Of a stretch of DNA of 14,230 bases, positions 1-7,045 are shown in pieces. Numbering within the stretch: the stretch's first letter is position 1; each line of letters starts with the position of its first letter. Origin of the DNA: Caulobacter sp. (GTDB lineage: Bacteria > Pseudomonadota > Alphaproteobacteria > Caulobacterales > Caulobacteraceae); NCBI GenBank assembly GCA_028291125.1, contig JAQGIN010000237.1, positions 1-14,230 on the forward strand, given 5' to 3'. The translations under genes and the position numbers were made by a program. The notes below the pieces were generated by a model that ran no database searches, had not been told where the DNA came from, and saw nothing but the letters and a program-made list of their open reading frames with translations.

Positions 1-9
1 GACGGCGGC

Positions 10-1311
10 GTGAGCCGGGCGGGGGAGGCCGTCGCGCCGCCCAGCTTTGGCGAGGCCGTCGCCGTCTGGCTGCGCATCGGCTGCCTGGGCTTTGGCGGCC
101 CGGCCGGCCAGATCGCCCTGCTGCACAGGATGGTGGTCGAGGAGCGCCGCTGGATCGACGAGGCTCGCTTCGCTCATGCGCTCAGCTTCTGCATGCTGCT
201 ACCGGGCCCCGAGGCCCAGCAGCTGGCCACCTGGATGGGCTGGCGGCTGCACGGCGTGCGCGGCGGGGTGGCGGCCGGCGGGTTGTTCGTGCTGCCCGGC
301 CTCTTGGTGATGCTGGGCCTGTCGGCGCTGTACGTGGTCCATGGTCAGGCGTCGTGGGCGGGGCCGGCCCTGCTGGGTCTGAAGGCGGCGGTGGTGGCGC
401 TGGTGCTGCAGGCCTTGCTGCGGATCGGCGGGCGGGCGGTGAAGGACCGGGCCGGCTGGGCGGCCGCGGTCCTGGCCTTCCTGGCCCTGACCTTCACCAC
501 CCTGCCGTTCCCGCTGGTGATCCTGGCGGCCGGCCTGGTCGGCTGGGCCCTGGGCGGCGGCGCGGTCGCCGCCGACGACGATCCCGACGCGGTCGCCGAG
601 CTGGGGCCGGCCTGGCGCACCGCCCTGGTCTGGCTGGCGGCCTGGCTGGGGCCGGTGGTCCTGGCCCTGATCCTGCTGCCGCATTCGACCGTGGCGCGGA
701 TGGGGGCGGTGTTCAGCGGCCTGGCGGTGGTCAGCTTCGGCGGCGCCTATGCGGCCCTGGCCTATCTGGGCCAGGCGGCCTCGGCCTTCGGCTGGCTGAG
801 CCCGGCGCAGATGCTCGACGGCCTGGGTTTGGCCGAGACCACGCCTGGCCCTCTGGTGCTGGTCTTCGTCTTCGTCGGCTTCGTCGGCGCCTATCAGACC
901 GCCGACCCGGCCTGGGCCTGGCCGGCGGCGGTCGCCGGCGGTCTGCTGGCGGCCTGGGCCACCTTCGCGCCGTCGTTCCTGTGGATCTTCGCCGGCGGCC
1001 CGTTCATCGAGCGGCTGCGCCGCCGGCCGCGGCCGGCCCGGGCGCTGAGCCTGGTGTCGTCGGCGGCGGTGGGGGTGATCGCCAACCTCGCCGTGTGGTT
1101 CGCCCTGCATCTGCTGTTCAAGACCGGCCAGGACCACGCCTGGGGGCTGGTGCGGGCCACCGTTCCGGACCTGGCCAGCCTGAACCCCGCCGCCCTCGGC
1201 CTGACCGTCCTGGCCGGCGGCCTGTTGTTCGGCCTGAGGCTGCCGGTGCTGGCCCTGGTGGCGGCGATGGTGGTCGCCGGCCTGGCCTTGGGCGCGCTCG
1301 GTCTCGGTTGA
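10..1311 (+). CDS. chrA: ChrA-family chromate transporter, two-domain (long-chain) form
   Basis: An inner-membrane protein of the CHR family, whose characterised members move chromate out of the cell and so give chromate resistance. The 433 residues are almost entirely hydrophobic and fit the usual length of the fused two-domain form. The N-terminal half carries FGGPAGQIA (residues 28-36) and LLPGPEAQQLA (63-73), both family hallmarks. The second half repeats the pattern with SFGGAYAALAYL (FGG at 243-245) and TPGP (278-281). The chosen start is GTG at 10, which overlaps a TGA in another frame (11-13). That fits a GTGA overlap with an upstream gene outside the window, but the frame stays open to base 1, so an earlier start cannot be excluded. 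No regulator (ChrB) is seen nearby, so the true substrate (chromate or another oxyanion) is inferred from family only. Confidence 0.93.
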   Translation: MSRAGEAVAPPSFGEAVAVWLRIGCLGFGGPAGQIALLHRMVVEERRWIDEARFAHALSFCMLLPGPEAQQLATWMGWRLHGVRGGVAAGGLFVLPGLLVMLGLSALYVVHGQASWAGPALLGLKAAVVALVLQALLRIGGRAVKDRAGWAAAVLAFLALTFTTLPFPLVILAAGLVGWALGGGAVAADDDPDAVAELGPAWRTALVWLAAWLGPVVLALILLPHSTVARMGAVFSGLAVVSFGGAYAALAYLGQAASAFGWLSPAQMLDGLGLAETTPGPLVLVFVFVGFVGAYQTADPAWAWPAAVAGGLLAAWATFAPSFLWIFAGGPFIERLRRRPRPARALSLVSSAAVGVIANLAVWFALHLLFKTGQDHAWGLVRATVPDLASLNPAALGLTVLAGGLLFGLRLPVLALVAAMVVAGLALGALGLG

Positions 1312-1327
1312 GACTGCGTTAAGAATT

Positions 1328-1366
1328 TCGCACTTGCGAGCAAAAACCGTGTTATGTTGCATCGCA
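1328..1366 (+). promoter_or_regulatory. Candidate promoter/operator region of the HhH membrane protein gene
   Basis: Two small inverted repeats sit just upstream of the gene at 1391: TCGCA-CT-TGCGA (1328-1339) and TGC-ATC-GCA (1358-1366). A loose housekeeping-type promoter, TTGCGAG (1334-1340), 10 bases, GTTATGTT (1351-1358), overlaps both. The region is clearly richer in A/T than its surroundings. TGC-N3-GCA resembles the kind of site bound by PhaR-type repressors of polyhydroxybutyrate granule genes in alphaproteobacteria, but that link is only an inference from the motif shape. The promoter match is weak on its own; the local base-composition drop and paired palindromes are the main support. 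Confidence 0.35.
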
Positions 1367-1390
1367 CAAATCGCGGAGCGGAGCGGCGCC

Positions 1391-2161
1391 ATGGTTGCAA
1401 CATCCTCCTTTCTCACCGGCCTCAAGACCGAGGGCGTCGACGTCGAGACGACGCCGAAAGTCATGCTGGGCGCGGCCTCGCCCCTGTGGCTGATGTTCGG
1501 CGGCGCGGCCATGGCCGGGGCGACCTGGTGGTGGTGGAGCAACCGCTGGCGGGAGTCGGTCAATCTCGAGGCCCTGATGGCCCTGCGCCCCGAGCCGGTG
1601 GCTCCGTCCGCGCCGGCGGATCTGGAGGAGCCGGTCGCGCCGGCCCTGGCCAGTGCGCCCGCGGCGACCTTGTTCGACGCCGTCGAACCCGTGATCCAGG
1701 CGACCGTCGCGGCGGTCGAGGACACGCTTGATGCGGTCACCGAGACGGTGGAAGCCATCGTCGAAGCCGCGCCGACCCCCGTCGAGGTTTTAGAACCGGT
1801 TGTGGAGCCTGCGGCCGAACTCGCCGCCGAAACGGTGGAGACGGCTGAAGCCGTCGCCGACGACACCGCCGAAACCATCACCGCCGCCGCCGAGCCCATC
1901 GTCGAAACGGCTCAGGCCGTGCAGGAGGCCGTGGTCGAGGCCGCTGTCGCCACCGTCGACGACCTGACCCGCCTGGTGGGCATCGGGCCCAAGCTGGCCG
2001 CCGCCTTGGCCGATCGCGGCGTCACCTCGTTCGCCCAGATCGCCGCCTGGGGCGACGCCGATCTGGCCGAGGTCGACAAGGCCCTCGACCTCAAGGGCCG
2101 CGCCGCCCGCGACGCCTGGGTGGCTCAGGCCAAGCGCCTGGCCGAGGGGGCCACGGCCTAG
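1391..2161 (+). CDS. Membrane-anchored protein with Ala/Glu-rich linker and C-terminal helix-hairpin-helix domain
   Basis: A 256-residue protein of unknown function. A short conserved-looking N-terminus (TEGVDVETTPKVMLGAASP, about 13-31) leads into one hydrophobic segment (about 24-49) that ends in four tryptophans in a row (46-49). Residues 66-188 are a low-complexity Ala/Glu/Val/Thr/Pro tract, probably an extended or coiled spacer. Residues 190-250 form a helix-hairpin-helix module (LTRLVGIGPKLAAALADRG) of the type found in COG3743-like proteins, which usually binds DNA or acts as a protein-protein surface. The ATG at 1391 was chosen because GGAG at 1380-1383 lies 7 bases upstream; an in-frame TTG at 1334 would run through the promoter-like region. 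The layout suggests a membrane-tethered HhH domain facing the cytoplasm, but the role is not known. Confidence 0.85.
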   Translation: MVATSSFLTGLKTEGVDVETTPKVMLGAASPLWLMFGGAAMAGATWWWWSNRWRESVNLEALMALRPEPVAPSAPADLEEPVAPALASAPAATLFDAVEPVIQATVAAVEDTLDAVTETVEAIVEAAPTPVEVLEPVVEPAAELAAETVETAEAVADDTAETITAAAEPIVETAQAVQEAVVEAAVATVDDLTRLVGIGPKLAAALADRGVTSFAQIAAWGDADLAEVDKALDLKGRAARDAWVAQAKRLAEGATA

Positions 2162-2216
2162 CGACCGGTCGTCGGGGCGGGCCGGAGCCGATCGCCGTCA
2201 CGGGCGTTGAACGGGC

Positions 2217-2687
2217 ATGACCAACTCCGCCGCGTCCCCCGTCCTCGACGTCGCCGCCGACGACCGCCAGCGCGCCCACAAGGCCTGGCGTTCGGCGGAG
2301 ACCCTCAAGCGGCTGTCGGACCGGCTGATCGGCGTCGGACCGATCGGCATCGGCCTGGACGGTGTCCTGGCCTGGGTGCCCGGCGTCGGCCTGGCCTACG
2401 GCTTGGGGGCGGGCGCGCTGTTGCTGCTGCACGGCTATCGCGCCAAGGCCATGCCTACCACCTTGGTGCGGATGGCCGCCTATCTGGCCATCGACAACCT
2501 CACCGACGCCGTTCCGGTGGCCGGCTGGGCGGTCGACACCCTGTTCCCCGGCCACCTGATGGCCGCCAAGGCCCTGCAGAAGGACATCGAGGCCCGCCAC
2601 GGCCTGCCCGACGAGGTCGCCGCCGAACGGTTGAAGCCGGCGCGCCGCTGGTGGAGCGGCCGGATGCCGTCAGCGGATCGGCGGTAG
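2217..2687 (+). CDS. DUF4112 family small membrane protein
   Basis: A 156-residue protein with the two conserved blocks of the DUF4112 family: LDGVLAWVPGVGLAYG (47-62) and LAIDNLTDAVPVAGWAVDTLF (from 90 to 110). Both are Gly/Pro-rich turns around hydrophobic helices; one clear membrane-spanning stretch lies at about 50-73, and the second block may re-enter the membrane. The family has no assigned function. The ATG at 2217 has only a weak purine-rich stretch upstream (GAACGGG), so expression may depend on read-through from the HhH gene 55 bp upstream. The last 18 bp overlap the end of the convergent Uma2 gene, so the two 3' ends are complementary in RNA. Confidence 0.82.
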   Translation: MTNSAASPVLDVAADDRQRAHKAWRSAETLKRLSDRLIGVGPIGIGLDGVLAWVPGVGLAYGLGAGALLLLHGYRAKAMPTTLVRMAAYLAIDNLTDAVPVAGWAVDTLFPGHLMAAKALQKDIEARHGLPDEVAAERLKPARRWWSGRMPSADRR

Positions 2688-3245
2688 CTCGGCCAGGCAG
2701 AGGCCAAGCGCGGGGAAGGCCAGGGGCTGGACGGTCTCGCGCGCCGAATAGTGAACCACGTCGCGATAGAGGCCGCCGTTCAGACCGCGATGGACGATGA
2801 TCTCTTGGGCGTCGATGTCGACCATCCAATAGTCTCGCACGCCGTGCGCGCCGTAGATTTCGGCCCTCAACGACAGATCCTTGTCCAGGCTGCTCTGGGC
2901 CACCTCGATAATTAGGCCGACGGTCTCGCCGTTGATCGAGGCCAGCGACTGGCGAGCGTCATAAAGATAGAGATCCGGATCCGGCGCGTAGGTCGGCGAA
3001 AGCCGCAGGGTGGAGTCGACGATGACCTCGACGGCCTCACCGGCCCGAGCCATCAGGCTCTTGGCGATCTGCATCTTCACGCGGACATGGGGAACCCCTT
3101 CCGGCGCCATCTCGACCAGCCCCCCGTCGATCAACTCGACCCGGGCGTCCGGGTCGAGGATGCCGGCCTCTTGCATGCGCAACACGTCGTCCAGGGTGAA
3201 CCTGTGCGGCGAAGATATCTGCAGAGCGCGAACGAGGGCGGTCAT
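2670..3245 (-). CDS. Uma2-family (DUF820) putative PD-(D/E)XK nuclease
   Basis: A 191-residue protein of the Uma2 family, predicted restriction-endonuclease-like fold. Family blocks visible: RVELIDGGLVEMAPEG (35-50), YAPDPDLYLYD (86-96) with the acidic metal ligand(s) D89/D91, LIIEVAQSS (111-119) with E114, and YGAHGVRDYWMVD (131-143). The position that is usually Lys just before the conserved Tyr (D..K...Y pattern) appears to be Arg127, so catalytic competence is uncertain. ATG at 3245 was preferred to an in-frame TTG at 3269 because the ATG matches usual family length; neither has a strong ribosome site. It begins 33 bp after scpA and on the same strand, so it is probably the third gene of the mutase transcript. 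The biological role of Uma2 proteins is mostly unknown; co-transcription with a metabolic enzyme gives no clear hint. Confidence 0.85.
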   Translation of the reverse strand: MTALVRALQISSPHRFTLDDVLRMQEAGILDPDARVELIDGGLVEMAPEGVPHVRVKMQIAKSLMARAGEAVEVIVDSTLRLSPTYAPDPDLYLYDARQSLASINGETVGLIIEVAQSSLDKDLSLRAEIYGAHGVRDYWMVDIDAQEIIVHRGLNGGLYRDVVHYSARETVQPLAFPALGLCLAELPPIR

Positions 3246-3277
3246 GGCGCGAAGGGTATCACGCCGCAATTGCTCTG

Positions 3278-5434
3278 CTAAGCCGCCGCGCCCTGGGTGT
3301 AGCCGAGCTGGGCGTTGAGTTTTTCCAGCACCGCGATGGCGGCCTCGGCGATCACCGTTCCGGGGGGGAAGATGGCCGCGGCCCCGGCGTCGTAGAGGGC
3401 TTGAAAGTCCTGCGGCGGGATCACCCCGCCGACCACCATCATGATGTCGTCGCGGCCGCGCTGTCCCAGTTCGCGCTTCAGTTCCGGGGCCAGGGTCAGG
3501 TGGCCGGCGGCCAGGGACGAGGCCCCGACCACGTGGACGTCGGCGTCGATCGCCGCCTGGGCGGCCTCGGCCGGGGTCTGGAACAGCGGCCCGATCTCGA
3601 CGTCAAAGCCGAGGTCGGAAAAGGCGCTGGCGATGACCTTCTGGCCGCGGTCGTGGCCGTCCTGGCCCATCTTGGCCACCAGGATGCGCGGGGCGTGGCC
3701 GTCGGCCTCCTTGAACGCGGCGACCATGGCCCGGGCGCGGGCGGCGAGCGGATCGGCCCCGGCCTCCTTGGCGTAGACCCCCTCGATGGTCTGGATCCTG
3801 GCGCGGTGGCGGCCGAAGACGTTTTCCAGGGCCAGGGAGATCTCGCCGACCGTGGCCTTGGCGCGGGCGGCGTCGACGGCCAGGGCCAAGAGGTTACCGG
3901 TCCCACGAGCCCCGGCCTCCAGGGTGGCGAGCGCAGCCGCCGTGGCGGCCGGATCGCGCTCGGCCTTCAGCCGGGCCAGCTTCTCCAGCTGCTGGGCGCG
4001 CACCGAGCTGTTGTCGACCTTCAGCATCGGGATGTCGTCGACCACCTCGGGGCGGTAGCGGTTGACCCCCACCACGCTCTGGCGATTGGCGTCGATGCGG
4101 GCCTGGGTCTTGGCGGCGGCCGCCTCGATGCGCAGCTTGGGCAGGCCCCGCTCGATGGCCTTGGCCATGCCGCCGGCCGCCTCGATCTCGTCGATATGGG
4201 CCAGGGCCTTGACCGCCAGGTCGTGGGTCAGGCGCTCGACATAGTAGGAGCCGCCCCAGGGATCGGCGACGCGGGTCGTACCGCTCTCCAGCTGCAGCAC
4301 CAGCTGGGTGTTGCGGGCGATGCGGGCCGAAAAATCGGTGGGCAGGGCCAGGGCCTCGTCGAGGCTGTTGGTGTGCAGGCTCTGGGTCTGGCCGTTGACC
4401 GCCGCCATCGCCTCGACGGCGGTGCGGGCGACATTGTTGAACACATCCTGCGCCGCCAGCGACCAGCCGGAGGTCTGGCTGTGGGTGCGCAGGGACAGCG
4501 AGCGGTCGTCCTTGGGATCGAACTCGCGCTTCATCAGCCGGGCCCACAGCAGGCGGGCGGCGCGCAGCTTGGCCACCTCCATGAAGTAGTTCATGCCGAT
4601 CGCCCAGAAGAAGCTCAGGCGCGGGGCGAAGGTGTCGATCGACATGCCGGCGGCCACGCCGGCCCGGGCGTATTCGACGCCGTCGGCCAGGGTGTAGGCC
4701 AGCTCGAGGTCGGCCGTCGCCCCGGCCTCCTGCATGTGATAGCCGCTGATCGAGATCGAATTGAACTTCGGCATATGGGTCGAAGTGTATGAAAAGATGT
4801 CGGAAATTATCCGCATCGAAGGTTCGGGCGGATAGATGTAGGTGTTGCGGACCATGAACTCCTTGAGGATGTCGTTCTGGATCGTGCCCGACAGCTGATC
4901 GGGGCCGACGCCCTGTTCCTCGGCCGCGACGATGTAGAGCGCCAGGATCGGCAGCACCGCGCCGTTCATGGTCATCGACACGCTCATCTTGTCGAGCGGG
5001 ATGCCGCTGAACAGGGTGCGCATGTCGAGGATGGAATCGATCGCCACCCCGGCCATGCCGACGTCGCCGGTCACCCGCGGGTGGTCGGAATCGTAGCCGC
5101 GGTGGGTGGCCAGGTCGAAGGCGACCGACAGCCCCATCTGACCGGCCGCCAGGTTGCGGCGATAGAAGGCGTTGCTGTCCTCGGCGGTCGAGAAGCCGGC
5201 GTACTGCCGCACCGTCCAGGGATTGGTGACGTACATGGTCGGGTAGGGGCCGCGGCCGAACGGGGCCAGGCCGGGATAGCCGTCGGTGAAGTCCAGGCCC
5301 GCCACATCGGCCTCGGTGAAGGCGGCGGCGACGTCGATGTCCTCCGGCGTCGTCCACACCGGGCCTTCGGCGGCGGCGGGCGAGGCGGCGACCTCGGCGA
5401 AGTCGACGGCGGTGAAGTTGGGGAAGCGCTTCAT
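3278..5434 (-). CDS. scpA: Methylmalonyl-CoA mutase large (alpha) subunit, B12-binding
   Basis: Catalytic subunit (also called mutB) that interconverts (R)-methylmalonyl-CoA and succinyl-CoA using adenosylcobalamin, in the cytoplasm. Its 718 residues match the full-length family. The TIM-barrel part holds RGPYPTMYVTNPW with the catalytic Tyr68 (Tyr89 in the Propionibacterium enzyme), MVRNTYIYPP with Arg196 (Arg207 there) and SGYHMQEAG with His233 (His244 there). The C-terminal cobalamin domain carries the DxHxxG motif in KMGQDGHDRGQKV, lower axial ligand His at about 594, followed by ASSLAAGH and GGVIPPQDF. ATG at 5434 is preceded by GAGGAGG inside the end of mutA, and only 3 bp separate the two genes, so translation is likely coupled. 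No meaB chaperone gene is adjacent; the next gene is Uma2. An unusual cluster of rare codons occurs at residues 209-217. Confidence 0.97.
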   Translation of the reverse strand: MKRFPNFTAVDFAEVAASPAAAEGPVWTTPEDIDVAAAFTEADVAGLDFTDGYPGLAPFGRGPYPTMYVTNPWTVRQYAGFSTAEDSNAFYRRNLAAGQMGLSVAFDLATHRGYDSDHPRVTGDVGMAGVAIDSILDMRTLFSGIPLDKMSVSMTMNGAVLPILALYIVAAEEQGVGPDQLSGTIQNDILKEFMVRNTYIYPPEPSMRIISDIFSYTSTHMPKFNSISISGYHMQEAGATADLELAYTLADGVEYARAGVAAGMSIDTFAPRLSFFWAIGMNYFMEVAKLRAARLLWARLMKREFDPKDDRSLSLRTHSQTSGWSLAAQDVFNNVARTAVEAMAAVNGQTQSLHTNSLDEALALPTDFSARIARNTQLVLQLESGTTRVADPWGGSYYVERLTHDLAVKALAHIDEIEAAGGMAKAIERGLPKLRIEAAAAKTQARIDANRQSVVGVNRYRPEVVDDIPMLKVDNSSVRAQQLEKLARLKAERDPAATAAALATLEAGARGTGNLLALAVDAARAKATVGEISLALENVFGRHRARIQTIEGVYAKEAGADPLAARARAMVAAFKEADGHAPRILVAKMGQDGHDRGQKVIASAFSDLGFDVEIGPLFQTPAEAAQAAIDADVHVVGASSLAAGHLTLAPELKRELGQRGRDDIMMVVGGVIPPQDFQALYDAGAAAIFPPGTVIAEAAIAVLEKLNAQLGYTQGAAA

Positions 5435-5437
5435 GGC

Positions 5438-6889
5438 TCAGGCCTCCTCGAACGTGGCGGCGAACCGGATCGGGGCCAGGGCCGGGCAGGTCCCGTCCGG
5501 CCCCGGCAGGCGCGGGCTGGGGGCGTCGACGGCGAAGGCCGTCGGGTCGACCAAAGCCACCTCGACCGGCTTGTCGTCGGCGTTGGGGAAGGCGGTGACG
5601 CCGACGATCTTGCGGCTCTTGGCGGCGAAGGCGGCCTGCTGCAGCGCCCGGGCGTCGGCGACCTCGGCGGCGATCTGGCCGCCGGCCAGGGCCTCGATGG
5701 CCCCGCCGACCGCCTCGACGGCCTGGAACTTGGTCCAGGCGGCGCGGGCCAGCTGGTCGGTGAGGCGGTCGAGGTACCAGGCCCCACCGGCCGGGTCGGC
5801 GACCTTGCCCAGGTGGCTCTCCTCCATCAGGACGAGCTGGGTGTTGCGGGCCTGGCGGCGGGCGAAGGCGGTGGGCAGGCCAATGGCGTCGGTGAACGCC
5901 CCCAGCACCACGGCGTCGGCCCCGCCGACCGCGGCGGCGAAGCCGGCGGCGGTCAGGCGCAGCAGGTTGGTCCAGGCGTCCATTTTCGTCAGCATGCGCT
6001 GCGACGACCGCGCCTCGATCGTGGCGGCGACTTCCGCCCCGCAGGCCCCGGTCAGCCGGGCCCACACCGCCCGCGCGGCGCGGACCTTGGCGACGCCCAT
6101 GAAATAGTCGCCGTCGACGCTGACCCCCAAGGTGATGCGCGCGAACGCCTCGTCCATCGGCAGGCCGGCGCGGACCAGGGCCTTGGCGTAGGCCAGGGCG
6201 CTGGCGGCCATCAGCGCCAGCTCCTGGGCCTCGGAGCCGCCGGCCTCGTGGGCGACGCGGCCGGTGGCCAGGAACAGGCTGGCCTTGGCGTAGGTGGTCG
6301 CCAGGCGCACGCCGACGGTGGCGGCCGAGACCAGGTGGCTCTCCACCGGCCCCGGGCTGACCCCGGCCTCGGCGAAGGCCGACAGCGGGTCCATGTGGAA
6401 TGATAGCGGCGCGTTGGGCGCGGCCTTGGCCAGGCTTCCCAGCCAGTCGGCGGCCTTGGGCCCCAGGAAGCCGGCGTCGAGCGCGGTCGGGGCCAGGTCC
6501 AGCAGCACGCCGTCCAGCACCCGGCCGAGGTCTTCGGCCGAACCCACGGCGACGCCGCGGACGCCGGCCGGATCGATAGCCACCAGCAAGGATGCGGCGC
6601 CGTTCTCCAGATCCTTGAGGCCCTCGGCCTGGCTGACGGCGGGATCGGGATGGGCGACACGCATGCGCACGTCCCATGGTCGGTCCGGATCACGCGGCGC
6701 CAGGTCGCGGGCCACGGCGACGCCGTCCTGGCGCGTATAGAGCGGCTGGATGACCAGGCCGTCGGCGGTGGTGTGGGTCAGGGCCGTATCGAAGTCCTGG
6801 CCCTTGAGGGTTTTCTCGACCACGGCCAGCCAGCGCGCCCGATCGGGGGCGGCGAAATCCTCGGCCAAGGGCGTGAGGGCCTCACTCAA
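5438..6889 (-). CDS. mutA: Methylmalonyl-CoA mutase small (beta) subunit, short form
   Basis: Non-catalytic partner of the large mutase subunit, forming the heterodimer. The 483 residues cover the degenerate TIM barrel, with VAHEAGGSEAQELALMAAS (212-230), VDGDYFMGVAKVRAARAVW (258-276), ARNTQLVLMEESHL (347-360) and DPAGGAWYLDRLTDQL (365-380). There is no DxHxxG and the protein stops shortly after the linker, so it lacks the C-terminal Rossmann-like domain present in the longer (about 600-640 aa) small subunits such as that of Propionibacterium. I see no frameshift; the stop is followed directly by scpA. Translation apparently starts at TTG (6889-6887), supported by AGGAGA at 6903-6898, 8 bases upstream; there is no in-frame ATG nearby. 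The TTG overlaps the stop of a possible 9-codon leader ORF. First gene of the mutA-scpA-Uma2 unit. Confidence 0.95.
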   Translation of the reverse strand: MSEALTPLAEDFAAPDRARWLAVVEKTLKGQDFDTALTHTTADGLVIQPLYTRQDGVAVARDLAPRDPDRPWDVRMRVAHPDPAVSQAEGLKDLENGAASLLVAIDPAGVRGVAVGSAEDLGRVLDGVLLDLAPTALDAGFLGPKAADWLGSLAKAAPNAPLSFHMDPLSAFAEAGVSPGPVESHLVSAATVGVRLATTYAKASLFLATGRVAHEAGGSEAQELALMAASALAYAKALVRAGLPMDEAFARITLGVSVDGDYFMGVAKVRAARAVWARLTGACGAEVAATIEARSSQRMLTKMDAWTNLLRLTAAGFAAAVGGADAVVLGAFTDAIGLPTAFARRQARNTQLVLMEESHLGKVADPAGGAWYLDRLTDQLARAAWTKFQAVEAVGGAIEALAGGQIAAEVADARALQQAAFAAKSRKIVGVTAFPNADDKPVEVALVDPTAFAVDAPSPRLPGPDGTCPALAPIRFAATFEEA

Positions 6890-6915
6890 GACGTCTCTCT
6901 CCTGCGGTGCAGCAT
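6886..6915 (-). other. Possible 9-codon leader ORF before mutA
   Basis: Reading on the minus strand, an ATG at 6915 opens the peptide MLHRRRETS and ends with TGA at 6888-6886, which overlaps the TTG start of mutA as TTGA. The ribosome site of mutA (AGGAGA) lies inside this mini-ORF. The ATG lies about 10 bases after the predicted transcript start and has no good ribosome site itself. This could be a translation-coupling leader, but the arrangement can occur by chance. Confidence 0.2.
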
Positions 6916-6931
6916 TCTTGTTTTGCAGGCA

Positions 6932-6959
6932 GATGCGCCCGCGCCGTTACGGCCGTCAA
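6932..6959 (-). promoter_or_regulatory. Candidate housekeeping promoter for mutA-scpA-Uma2
   Basis: On the minus strand, TTGACGG (6959-6953) is a perfect match to the Caulobacter -35 consensus TTGACGS. After 13 bases follows GGCGCATC (6939-6932), a 5-of-8 match to GCTANAWC. Transcription would start near 6925, leaving a leader of about 35 bases before the TTG start of mutA. The -35 box shares the palindrome CAAGCGCTTG with the divergent promoter. Confidence 0.5.
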
Positions 6960-6966
6960 GCGCTTG
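6957..6966. promoter_or_regulatory. Perfect palindrome between divergent -35 boxes
   Basis: CAAGCGCTTG is a perfect 10-bp palindrome at the centre of the 156-bp divergent region. Its two ends are the first three bases (TTG) of the -35 boxes of the minus-strand mutA promoter and of the plus-strand nitronate monooxygenase promoter. A protein bound here would block both promoters. It may be an operator or simply two -35 boxes placed back to back. Confidence 0.35.
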
Positions 6967-6992
6967 CGCGGCCGGCGAACACCCGTTTAAAA
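6964..6992 (+). promoter_or_regulatory. Candidate housekeeping promoter for the nitronate monooxygenase gene
   Basis: TTGCGCG (6964-6970), 14 bases, then GTTTAAAA (6985-6992) fits the Caulobacter form TTGACGS-N10-14-GCTANAWC with 6 of 7 and 6 of 8 matches. The GTTTAAAA stretch is the most A/T-rich spot in the neighbourhood. Transcription would start near 6999, about 47 bases before the ATG at 7046. Confidence 0.5.
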
Positions 6993-7045
6993 GAACGACG
7001 ATAAGCTGAGCGGCGCGCGGCGCCGCCAACGGGAGACGTGATCCA

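Noticed and set aside
199..1899. A 566-codon open frame antisense to chrA and the HhH gene
   Set aside because: Gln/Arg/Ser-rich shadow of two real genes; it would also cross their intergenic promoter region.
3401..6403. Long plus-strand open frames (463 and 440 codons) opposite scpA and mutA
   Set aside because: Gly/Asp/Gln/His-rich shadows of the coding strand with no family motif.
3894..6677. A 927-codon open frame on the minus strand crossing mutA and scpA in another phase
   Set aside because: Its translation is Arg/Gly/Pro-rich low complexity and it lies on top of two clear mutase genes; typical shadow frame in very GC-rich DNA.
6910..6929. TTTTGCAGG near the mutA start as a site for a PccR-type (TTTGCAAA) propionate regulator
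   Set aside because: Only one imperfect half-site is present and no second copy at the expected 4-base spacing.
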